DNA of 64,000 nucleotides from Chthoniobacter flavus (GTDB taxonomy: Bacteria > Verrucomicrobiota > Verrucomicrobiia > Chthoniobacterales > JACTMZ01): the NCBI GenBank assembly GCA_945878135.1, contig CAMDUL010000001.1, positions 124,001-188,000 of the forward strand. Reading direction: 5' to 3'. Both the position numbers and the translations under genes were made by a program. Within the stretch, counting starts at the first letter, position 1, and each line of letters begins with the position of its first letter. Below are positions 46,946 through 54,719 of this stretch, one piece after another. The notes under the pieces were generated by a model. The model ran no database searches. It was not told the DNA's origin and was given only the letters and a program-made list of their open reading frames with translations.

Positions 46946-48105
46946 CGCGGCACCTCCGGTGTCTGTGCCTCGATCCACGCGGTGTTGAACTCGGCATAGA
47001 CCAGACGCGTGCCGCGCGCGGAATAGAGCATGCGCACACGCCCGTCGCGGCCGAGGATCAGGTAAGGGTAGTCGAAATTTTCCCCGCGCTCCTCCGCCAG
47101 CGTGGCGACATAGCGCCATGTCACCCCGTCATCCGCCGAAATGGCCAGGCGCAAATTCTCCCGCTTGCGGTCGGACGAGTCGTTGACCGCGCAGAGCAAC
47201 CGGCCGTCGGGCAGGCGCAGGGCGCAGACGCCGGAATCGACATTGGGCAGGTCCGACGCGCGACCTTCGCTCCAAGTGCGGCCGCGGTCGGAAGAACCGG
47301 CGAGGAAGACGCGCCCGGTTCCGCTGTCGTCGCGGTAAAAAGCCAAACCGCGTTCCGGGGACAAGGCCACGACCGAAGGTTGGAAGACCGACATGCCATC
47401 CGCCATGCGGGAGACCGCCGCGGTGGCCGCGGAGTTTTCGGGCCGAAGCCACAGGATCTCGGGGAAGCGGCCGAGGAATTCCTCGTAAACCGGCACGGCC
47501 CACCCGCCGCCGGCCAGAGGCACCGGCGGATTGCGCGGCAGTGCGCTTAGGTTGGCCAGCGGGTTGAGAGTGAGCTTCTCCGGCGGCGTCCACGTCGCCC
47601 CGCCGTCCGTCGACCAGGCAAGATTGATCGAGCTGCCCGACCATTTGCCCGCGGCGATCGAAACAAAGAGCAAACCGAGCCTCCCCGAATCGTCGGCCAG
47701 CAGGAGGGGATTGCCGAGGGAATGCACGTGGCGCCGCAGCGAGGCGGCAACCGCTTCGCGGCGGAAGACGGCCCGCGGATCGGACCATGCTCCGCCGACG
47801 TCCCGGGTCGCCAGTTGGATGGCGACATCGCTTGCCCCCTCGCCGCTCCCCGCATACCACGCGGCGACCAGGCGTCCGTCAGGCTGCTCGACCAGCGTGC
47901 CCGCGTGGACTTTGCGTTCGGTCGAAGCGGGATTGATTGTTTCCGTCGCAAAAAACGGGACAGCTTCGCGGTCCCCCGCTGCAGGAAGGGCAAAGCCGGG
48001 GAACGACGCCGCGGCTTCGTCCCTCGCCAACCACCACGGAGCCAGGACCACGCCCCCGGCGAGCAAGGCGAGCAAGAGGCGCGGTGCGGATGATGGGGCC
48101 GGCAT
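46942..48105 (-). CDS. Exo-alpha-sialidase / BNR (Asp-box) repeat protein
   Basis: Asp-boxes STDGGATW, SSDRGRTW, SADDGVTW; VAAWYAGSGEGASDVAIQLATRDVGGAWSDPRAVF; N-terminal hydrophobic segment. Confidence 0.9.
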   Translation of the reverse strand: MPAPSSAPRLLLALLAGGVVLAPWWLARDEAAASFPGFALPAAGDREAVPFFATETINPASTERKVHAGTLVEQPDGRLVAAWYAGSGEGASDVAIQLATRDVGGAWSDPRAVFRREAVAASLRRHVHSLGNPLLLADDSGRLGLLFVSIAAGKWSGSSINLAWSTDGGATWTPPEKLTLNPLANLSALPRNPPVPLAGGGWAVPVYEEFLGRFPEILWLRPENSAATAAVSRMADGMSVFQPSVVALSPERGLAFYRDDSGTGRVFLAGSSDRGRTWSEGRASDLPNVDSGVCALRLPDGRLLCAVNDSSDRKRENLRLAISADDGVTWRYVATLAEERGENFDYPYLILGRDGRVRMLYSARGTRLVYAEFNTAWIEAQTPEVPR

Positions 48106-48108
48106 AGT

Positions 48109-50049
48109 TCAGAGAATTTCCACCGGACACTCCGGCAAGGCCTGCAGAAACGCGCGGCCGTAGGCTTTGGTCACCACGCGGTTGTCGAGGAGGACGACGA
48201 TGCCCTCGTCCGAGGCGGTGCGGATGAGGCGCCCGACGCCCTGGCGGAGTTTGAGGATGGCCTCGGGGAGCGAATATTCCGGGAAAGGATCCCCGCCCCG
48301 CGCCTCGATTTGCTCGAGCCGCGCCTCGACCAGGGGATTGTCCGGCACGGCGAAGGGCAGGCGCGTGATGATGACATTGCGCAGGGCCTCGCCGGGGACG
48401 TCCACCCCGCTCCAGAAACTGTCCAACCCGAAGAGCACGGAATTTTCCTCGCCCCGGAAATCCTCCACCATTTTGTGCCGCGATCGGTCCGCCCCCTGCA
48501 CGAGCAACGGCCATCCTTTGTCCGCAAAAAAGCCCTCCATCTTGGCCGCGAGGCTCCGCATGAGCCGCGCGTTGGTGAAAAGCACGAAGGCATGGCCGGA
48601 CGTTTCGGCGGTGAAATGACGGATCCATTTCTCCAACTCGGCCTCGTAATCGGCCGCCCGCGGGTCGGGCATCTTGCGCACCACCTTGATCTTCATCTGC
48701 CGCGCGTAGTCGAACGGACTGCCGATCTGCACCGCCTCGGCCTCGTCCGCGCCGACCCGTTCGCGGAAATAGAGCAGATCCGGACGCCCGACCGAAAGTG
48801 TCGCGCTGGTCAGCACAGCGGTGGTTTCGTCGCGGAACAACAACTGCCGCAGCTCCCCGGCCAGATCGACCGGCGTGACATGCGCGGTGGTGAATTGGTC
48901 GCGGCGCCCGGTCAGCGAGGCCCAGTAAACGCTCTCCTCCGCCTGCTGGTCGGTGAAGACGGGCACGCCTTCGACGAAGGCCTGCAGGCGCAGGGACGCT
49001 TCCCCCGCCTCGGCCCGCAGGTCCTCCCCGGCCTCCGCGCACGCGTCCTTGAGCGCCTGCCGCACCTCCTGCAGGCGCCGCACCAGATCGACCGGCAGGT
49101 CCAACGGCTGCCGCACGCGCACTTCCTTGCCCTTGCTGAAATTGCAGGCGTTGGTCAGCGCCGCGAAAAAGCGCTCGCCCTCGTCGAGCCCGGCGGCCAC
49201 CGCGGCGGCGCCCGGCTTCGATTTCAAAGCGGCGAAAAGCCCCTTCTTCGTGCGCGGATGCCACAAACGCTGCAACGCGTAGCGCAGTTCGTATTGGGAG
49301 AGCCGGATCCCGAGGTGCTTGGCCGCCACGCTCTCGATGGTGTGCGCTTCGTCGATGACCAGAAAGTCGTTCGGATAAAGGTAACCGGGGCCTTCCTCGG
49401 AGAGCGGGTCGCGTCCGCCGAGCAAAATAAAGAGCAGACTATGGTTGAGCACCACGACGTCGGCCGCGTCGATGCGCCGCCGCGCCTGCTGATAGAAACA
49501 GCGCGGGCCGTCCTTCCCGCCGCAGGTGCGCTGCGTGCAAATGCCGCCCTCGCTGCAGACCAGATTCCACACCGCGGGGTCCGGCAAGGGATCGAGGTCG
49601 GCCAGCGATCCATCGCGCGTCCGCCGGCTCCAATCGAGGATGCGCTCCAGCTCGACAGTCTCCGTGCTGGTGAAAAGCTCGGCCCGGTTTTCCAGGGCCT
49701 TGTGCAGGCGGCGCGGACACAGGTAATTCTGCCGTCCCTTGAGCAAAGCCGCGTCGAATTCGACCGGCAGCAACTTGGCCACCAGCGGGAGGTCTTTGTA
49801 GAGCAGTTGTTCCTGCAAGTTGATCGTGTGGGTGGAAATGATCGCCTTGCGTCCGGCTTCCGCCGCGGCCAGCACGGCCGGCACGAGGTAGGCCAGCGAC
49901 TTGCCCGTGCCGGTGCCGGCCTCCACGACCAGATGACCGCTCCGCGCTAGGGTGGCCGCCACGTGCTGCGCCATGAGCAGCTGCTGCGGACGGAATTCGT
50001 AATTGGCCGCCCCCGAAAGAAGCCCTCCGGGGGAGAAAATATCCTCCAT
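48109..50049 (-). CDS. dinG: ATP-dependent DNA helicase, DinG/XPD-like
   Basis: FRPQQLLMAQHVAATLARSGHLVVEAGTGTGKSLAYLVPAVL; NYLCPRRL; LVIDEAHTIE; VLFGLDSFWSGVDVPGEALRNVIITRLPFAVPDNPLVEAR; LRQGVGRLIRTASDEGIVVLLDNRV. Alternative ATG at 50100. Confidence 0.92.
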   Translation of the reverse strand: MEDIFSPGGLLSGAANYEFRPQQLLMAQHVAATLARSGHLVVEAGTGTGKSLAYLVPAVLAAAEAGRKAIISTHTINLQEQLLYKDLPLVAKLLPVEFDAALLKGRQNYLCPRRLHKALENRAELFTSTETVELERILDWSRRTRDGSLADLDPLPDPAVWNLVCSEGGICTQRTCGGKDGPRCFYQQARRRIDAADVVVLNHSLLFILLGGRDPLSEEGPGYLYPNDFLVIDEAHTIESVAAKHLGIRLSQYELRYALQRLWHPRTKKGLFAALKSKPGAAAVAAGLDEGERFFAALTNACNFSKGKEVRVRQPLDLPVDLVRRLQEVRQALKDACAEAGEDLRAEAGEASLRLQAFVEGVPVFTDQQAEESVYWASLTGRRDQFTTAHVTPVDLAGELRQLLFRDETTAVLTSATLSVGRPDLLYFRERVGADEAEAVQIGSPFDYARQMKIKVVRKMPDPRAADYEAELEKWIRHFTAETSGHAFVLFTNARLMRSLAAKMEGFFADKGWPLLVQGADRSRHKMVEDFRGEENSVLFGLDSFWSGVDVPGEALRNVIITRLPFAVPDNPLVEARLEQIEARGGDPFPEYSLPEAILKLRQGVGRLIRTASDEGIVVLLDNRVVTKAYGRAFLQALPECPVEIL

Positions 50050-50196
50050 CCGCGCGCCGGGGCCCGTCCGCGCCCCTCCCTCCGGGACGAGCGAAATCAT
50101 GGCGACCCGCCCCGGACGCCGCGGGGAATGACATTGATGCCCGCCGCCGGCTGCGGGATAATGCGCGATCCGGCCCCGACCGGACGGTGCTGTCCG

Positions 50197-51318
50197 ATGC
50201 AGATCCTCGACCGATACATTTTCCTCCGCGTGCTCCTGCCGTTCATCTACTGCGTGGTGGGCTTTGTTTCCGTGTGGCTTGTTTTCGACCTGAGCGAGAA
50301 TGCACCGGCTTTCCTCGAGAACAAAGCCCCGCTTTCGCTCGTTTTCGAATTTTACCTCCTCCGCGCCCCCGAGATCATCCTCATGAGCATCCCCAGCGGC
50401 CTCCTCCTGGCCGTGCTCTACGCCCTGACCCAGATGTCGCGGCGCAACGAGATCATCTCCATGCTCGGGACCGGACGCAGCGTGGCGCGGGTCCTCCTCC
50501 CCCTGTTCGTGCTCGGACTCCTCCTCACGGCCGCGGCCACCGCGCTCAACTACGCGGCGGCCCCGCACGCCGGCGCGGTGAAGAAGGAAATTCTCACCGA
50601 CCTGCGCAAGGGCGGCGACCCGGACCGCAAGGCGGTGCGCGGCCACCTTTTCCGCAACCGCGAAGACCGCCGTTTTTGGTATGTCGCGCGGCTCAATCCG
50701 AGCATCGAACGTCTTTACCGGGTGCAGATCATGCAGGAAGGCCCCGAGGGCAACCCGCGGCGCAACTACTACGCGGAGCAGGCGTCCTACGACCACGCCA
50801 CGCGCACTTGGCGTCTGGACAGCGGGAAAGTTGTCGACTTCAACCCGCAGGGCGACGTCAGCGATCAGCGGTATTTCGAGGTTCTCCGCCTGCGCAACAT
50901 GACCGAAACCCCGTGGCGGATCAGCAGTTCGGTCCTCGACGCCAATTTCCTCTCCGTCCCCGAGCTGCGCGAATACCTGCGCAACAACGACCACTTCACC
51001 GCGGCCCGGCTCGCGCCCTACAAGACCCAGCTCGCCTATCGCTGGGCCCTGCCCTGGGGGTGTTTCGTGGCGGTCCTCATCGCCGGTCCCCTCGGCATCA
51101 TCTACTCCCGCCGCGGCCTGATGGGCAGCATCACCCTGGCCATCCTCCTCTTTTTCTTCCTCATCCTCGGCAGCAGCCTGTTCCTCGCCCTGGGCAAAGG
51201 CTACCGCATCAACGCCACCGTCGCCGCTTGGGCGCCGGTCCTGTTCTTTGCCGCGATCGGCGGCGTCCTCATCTGGATGCGCAGCACCAACCGCGAACTG
51301 CCGAACCTCCTGAGTTGA
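50197..51318 (+). CDS. LptF/LptG family permease (YjgP/YjgQ)
   Basis: MQILDRYIFLRVLLPFIYCVVGFVSVWLVFDL; LRAPEIILMSIPSGLLLAVLYALTQMSRRNEIISMLGTGRSVARVLLPLFVLGLLL; FLILGSSLFLALGKGYRINATVAAWAPVLFF. Confidence 0.94.
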   Translation: MQILDRYIFLRVLLPFIYCVVGFVSVWLVFDLSENAPAFLENKAPLSLVFEFYLLRAPEIILMSIPSGLLLAVLYALTQMSRRNEIISMLGTGRSVARVLLPLFVLGLLLTAAATALNYAAAPHAGAVKKEILTDLRKGGDPDRKAVRGHLFRNREDRRFWYVARLNPSIERLYRVQIMQEGPEGNPRRNYYAEQASYDHATRTWRLDSGKVVDFNPQGDVSDQRYFEVLRLRNMTETPWRISSSVLDANFLSVPELREYLRNNDHFTAARLAPYKTQLAYRWALPWGCFVAVLIAGPLGIIYSRRGLMGSITLAILLFFFLILGSSLFLALGKGYRINATVAAWAPVLFFAAIGGVLIWMRSTNRELPNLLS

Positions 51319-51325
51319 ATTTGCC

Positions 51326-51826
51326 ATGAACCAAGACTGGGAAATCCGCCGCCGCTCCGACCATTGCACGGTCACGCAACGCCCCTTCCTCGAGGGGGAA
51401 TTTTTCTACACCGCCCTTTACCGTGAAGCGGACGGTTTCCGCCGCGAGGACGTCGGCGAGGAGGCGCGGCCTTCGCTGCCGTCCGACCCCGCGCCCTTCT
51501 CGCTCTGGCGTTCCAAATACGAAATGCCGCCCCCGCCGCCGCCCGAGCCGCTGGGCAAACAGGACGCCGAGAGCATCCTGCGCAAACTCATCGAGGAAAA
51601 TTCCGACACGACGAGAAACGCGCGCTATATTCTGGCTCTCATGCTCGAGCGCAAACGTCTGCTCAAACCGGTGGAAAGCACCGACCCCGACGTGCTGGTC
51701 TACGAACGCACCGGCACGGGCGAAACTTTCCTCATCCCCAACCCCCGCCTCAGCCTCGCGCAGGTTCCCGAGGTCCAGAAGGAGGTCTCCGCCCTCCTCG
51801 GACTCCAACTCGGCGAAGCCGCCTGA
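51326..51826 (+). CDS. Conserved hypothetical protein
   Basis: MNQDWEIRRRSDHCTVTQRPFLEGEFFYTALYREADGFRREDV...DTTRNARYILALMLERKRLLKPVESTDPDVLVYERTGTGETFLIPNPRL. Confidence 0.85.
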   Translation: MNQDWEIRRRSDHCTVTQRPFLEGEFFYTALYREADGFRREDVGEEARPSLPSDPAPFSLWRSKYEMPPPPPPEPLGKQDAESILRKLIEENSDTTRNARYILALMLERKRLLKPVESTDPDVLVYERTGTGETFLIPNPRLSLAQVPEVQKEVSALLGLQLGEAA

Positions 51827-51864
51827 ATCCTGGAGCGGCGCCATGCCCCGGCGCCGGCCGTTCC

Positions 51865-52911
51865 ATGGCACAAACTACCACCACAGGCTTCGCCCGCCGA
51901 CCGGAGCGCCCCGTGCTCTTCCTCGCACCGATGGCCGGGGTGACCAATTCGGTCTTCCGCCGCATCTGCAAAGCGCGCGGCGCCGATGTGCTGACCACCG
52001 AGTTTGTTTCCGCGGACGGCATCATGCACCGCAACGAGCGCACCGAGCACTACGTCGATTTCACCCCGGAGGAACACCCGCTCGGGGTCCAGCTTTTCGG
52101 CGGCGACCCCGAGCAGCTGGCCCGCGGCGCGCAGTCCGTGGTCGACTGGAAACAACCCGACTTCATCGACCTCAACTTCGGCTGCCCGGTCAACAAGGTC
52201 GTTTGCAAAAACGGCGGCTCCGCCCTCCTCCGCGACGGCGCGCTGCTCGCCGCCATCGCCTCGGCCGTGGTCCGCGCCGTGGCGCCGCTTCCGGTCACGG
52301 CCAAGATCCGCACCGGATGGGATCAAAGTTCCATCAATGCGGTCGACAATGCCCGTCATCTCGAGGACGCCGGAATCCGGCGCCTTACCGTGCACGGACG
52401 CACCCGCGCCCAGGGTTACTCGGGGGAAGCCGACTGGGACGTCATCGCCGCCGTGGCCGAGGCCGTGCAGATGCCAGTGGTCGGCAACGGGGACCTCACC
52501 TCGGCGGAAGTGGCCGGTCAGCGCTGGCAGCAAGCGCCGGTCTCCGGACTGATGATCGGACGCGCCGCCATGACCAGTCCGTGGATCTTCCAGGAAATCG
52601 CCGCCGCCTTCCGCGGCGAAGAAGCCCCGCCGGCGCCGACGCTGTCCGACCGCTGGGACCTGATTGAGGACCATTGCCGTCAGGAACTGCAGCGCTGGCG
52701 CAAGACGGAGAAAGGGATGCATGCCATGCGCTCGCGCCTCATGGCCTATTCGCGCGGACTCCATTCCAGCCGCGAACTCCGCCGCCGCTTCGGGGCGGTG
52801 GAGTCGTTGGACGAACTTGCGGCCATCCGCTCGTGGCACGAGAATGCCTTGCATGACGAGCAAGACCGAGACAATGCCATCGAAGTGCCGCCGCACCTGG
52901 CGCACTTGTAG
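51865..52911 (+). CDS. dus: tRNA-dihydrouridine synthase
   Basis: VLFLAPMAGVTNSVFRRICKARGADVLTTEFVSADGI; QLFGGDPEQLARGA; DLNFGCPVNKVVCKNGGSALLRD; RRLTVHGRTRAQGYSGEADWDVI; VVGNGDL; MIGRAAMTSPWIFQEI. Confidence 0.96.
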   Translation: MAQTTTTGFARRPERPVLFLAPMAGVTNSVFRRICKARGADVLTTEFVSADGIMHRNERTEHYVDFTPEEHPLGVQLFGGDPEQLARGAQSVVDWKQPDFIDLNFGCPVNKVVCKNGGSALLRDGALLAAIASAVVRAVAPLPVTAKIRTGWDQSSINAVDNARHLEDAGIRRLTVHGRTRAQGYSGEADWDVIAAVAEAVQMPVVGNGDLTSAEVAGQRWQQAPVSGLMIGRAAMTSPWIFQEIAAAFRGEEAPPAPTLSDRWDLIEDHCRQELQRWRKTEKGMHAMRSRLMAYSRGLHSSRELRRRFGAVESLDELAAIRSWHENALHDEQDRDNAIEVPPHLAHL

Positions 52912-52930
52912 CGGCGTCAGCCTGTCCGCC
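52906..52930 (+). repeat. Possible degenerate half-copy of the 53685 repeat (TTGTAGCGGCG-tcagcctg-TCCGCC), supplying the dus TAG stop
   Basis: Compared by eye with ATTTGTAGCGGCGGACTATGTCCGCC. Confidence 0.45.
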
Positions 52931-52933
52931 CGA

Positions 52934-53662
52934 GTGCGGATCCCCGCCGCCGGGCGTTTCGTTCCGATCCTCTGCCTCCTCCTCGCGTCCTGCACCGACG
53001 CCAAGCCGCCGCAAACCAGCGACCTTGCCACCCAACGCGAAGCCATGGTCGAGCAGCAGATCGAAGCCCGCGGCATCACCGACCCGGCCACGCTGCGGGC
53101 CATGCGTGCCGTGCCGCGGCACGAATTCCTGCCGATGCGCCTGCGCGGCGAGGCTTACATGGACTACCCGTTGCCCATCGGACACGGACAGACCATCTCC
53201 CAGCCCTACATCGTCGCGTTCATGACCGAAGCCATCCGCCCGCAACCCGGCGAAAAGATTTTGGAGATCGGCGCCGGCTCGGGATATCAGGCCGCCGTGT
53301 TGGCCGCGGCGGGAGCGGAGGTCTACACGGTGGAAATCGTCGCGCCGCTGGCCGAGATGGCGCGGCAGACCCTCGCGCGGCTCGGCTATGACAAAGCCCG
53401 CGTGCTCCACGCCGACGGCTTCCGCGGCTGGCCGGAGCACGCACCTTATGACGCCATTATCGTGACCTGCGCGCCAGACCGCATCCCGCCCCCGCTGATC
53501 GAGCAACTGCGCGACGGCGGACGCATGATCATTCCCGTGGGCACCGGCCTGAGCCAGGAATTGATCCTCCTGCGCAAACACGGCGGCACCATCGAAAAAG
53601 AATCCGTCCTTCCGGTCCGGTTTGTGCCGATGACGGGCGAAGCGCAAGGCGCAGAGCCATAG
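52934..53662 (+). CDS. pcm: Protein-L-isoaspartate O-methyltransferase, predicted lipoprotein
   Basis: MVEQQIEARGITDPATLRAMRAVPRHEFLP; YMDYPLPIGHGQTISQPYIVAFMTEAI; KILEIGAGSGYQAAVLAAAGAEVYTVEIV; PYDAIIVTCAPDRIP; upstream VRIPAAGRFVPILCLLLASCTD (lipobox). Confidence 0.92.
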   Translation: MRIPAAGRFVPILCLLLASCTDAKPPQTSDLATQREAMVEQQIEARGITDPATLRAMRAVPRHEFLPMRLRGEAYMDYPLPIGHGQTISQPYIVAFMTEAIRPQPGEKILEIGAGSGYQAAVLAAAGAEVYTVEIVAPLAEMARQTLARLGYDKARVLHADGFRGWPEHAPYDAIIVTCAPDRIPPPLIEQLRDGGRMIIPVGTGLSQELILLRKHGGTIEKESVLPVRFVPMTGEAQGAEP

Positions 53663-53684
53663 GCGCATCTTCACCTTCTTCTCC

Positions 53685-53759
53685 ATTTGTAGCGGCGGAC
53701 TATGTCCGCCGGAACACTGCAAGTCGGGGCACCGGCGGACATAGTCCGCCGCGACAAAT
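53685..53759. repeat. REPIN-like inverted repeat: two 28-bp arms (27/28 matching), 19-nt loop; each arm internally palindromic
   Basis: Arm 1 ATTTGTAGCGGCGGACTATGTCCGCCGG (53685-53712); arm 2 is its reverse complement with one mismatch (53732-53759). Confidence 0.93.
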
Positions 53760-53807
53760 TATGCAGGGCTCGACCGCGATCGTCGGTCCGCGGCATGGCA
53801 CTCCCGA

Positions 53808-53842
53808 CAAAACAAAACACCCGCACGTTGCCGTGCGGGTGT
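53808..53842 (-). terminator. Rho-independent terminator of the PEP-CTERM gene
   Basis: Minus strand ACACCCGCACG-GCAA-CGTGCGGGTGT (perfect 11-bp stem) followed by TTTGTTTTG, 22 nt after the stop codon. Confidence 0.85.
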
Positions 53843-53863
53843 GGTGAAGAAATTAGCTTGGAA

Positions 53864-54532
53864 TCAAGCGACCTGCTGCTGACGACGGCGCCATCCAGCG
53901 AAGGCCGCACCACCGGCGAGGATCGCCATGGCGGCCCATGTGCCGGGTTCGGGAATTGCCGTGACGCTTACAGAGACGCTGTCAATGACTCCGGCGATCG
54001 ACCCGCCTTCAGACCACACCGCACCAGAGTTGCTTGTAGTGAGGTTGTTGGCCCAGGACCACGAACTCAAGTTCTGCGCGGTGGGGGATGAAGCACCCTG
54101 ATTAATTGCCCAGTTGGCTGTGCCAGAGAGGCGACTCGCAACAAGGAAGTAAGTGGTGTTGGGCGCAAGGGCTGCGTTGAGATTGAACGCGACCGACAGG
54201 GGCACGTCTTCACCAGTTGCATAAGTTGCTGTGGCGAAAGAACCGGTTGCGACGCCGGGCCTCGGGCTCGGGCTCCCACCCGTCACGCTGGTGTAAAGAT
54301 CCAAACGCACGGACCCACTTCCTTCCAAACCGATATTGACAGACTGGAGACCGAGGAAAAAGGAGTCCGTGGTGAAACCAACCGCCGTCCAACTGCTGGT
54401 GGAGAGACCGCGGTAGACGGTATCAAAACCATCGGTGCCATTGGCCCCGAGGTTACCGAACACGATAGCCGCGTTGGTGGAACCAACGGCGAGCACGGTG
54501 CCCATGACGATTGCTGCGAGTGTTTTTTTCAT
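53864..54532 (-). CDS. PEP-CTERM sorting domain-containing exported protein
   Basis: Signal peptide MKKTLAAIVMGTVLAVGSTNAA; C-terminal IPEPGTWAAMAILAGGAAFAGWRRRQQQVA (PEP motif, TM, Arg cluster). Confidence 0.95.
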   Translation of the reverse strand: MKKTLAAIVMGTVLAVGSTNAAIVFGNLGANGTDGFDTVYRGLSTSSWTAVGFTTDSFFLGLQSVNIGLEGSGSVRLDLYTSVTGGSPSPRPGVATGSFATATYATGEDVPLSVAFNLNAALAPNTTYFLVASRLSGTANWAINQGASSPTAQNLSSWSWANNLTTSNSGAVWSEGGSIAGVIDSVSVSVTAIPEPGTWAAMAILAGGAAFAGWRRRQQQVA

Positions 54533-54590
54533 GAATGATGAGTGGGTTTTGTGTTGGATTTGGAGAAGCAGAACTTCTTGCTTTGGGTGG

Positions 54591-54618
54591 AGATTAGCGG
54601 GTGATCGGCGGCTGTCAA
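54591..54618 (-). promoter_or_regulatory. Candidate sigma70-like promoter of the PEP-CTERM gene
   Basis: Minus strand TTGACA (54613-54618), 16-nt spacer, TAATCT (54591-54596), about 58 nt upstream of the ATG. Confidence 0.4.
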
Positions 54619-54719
54619 AGAAAAATTAGGGTCTGGCGCACATTTTTTTTCAGCCAGTTGGAGGGACGACAAATGGCCAACGGGGCCCCAATATGAGTCC
54701 TTGTTCTGATTGTGGCGTT

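Noticed and set aside
50049-51375. N-terminal extension of the DinG ORF to 51375 in the track (1088 aa)
   Set aside because: Extension is antisense to the LptF/G-type permease; the DinG homology begins at about 50049-50100.
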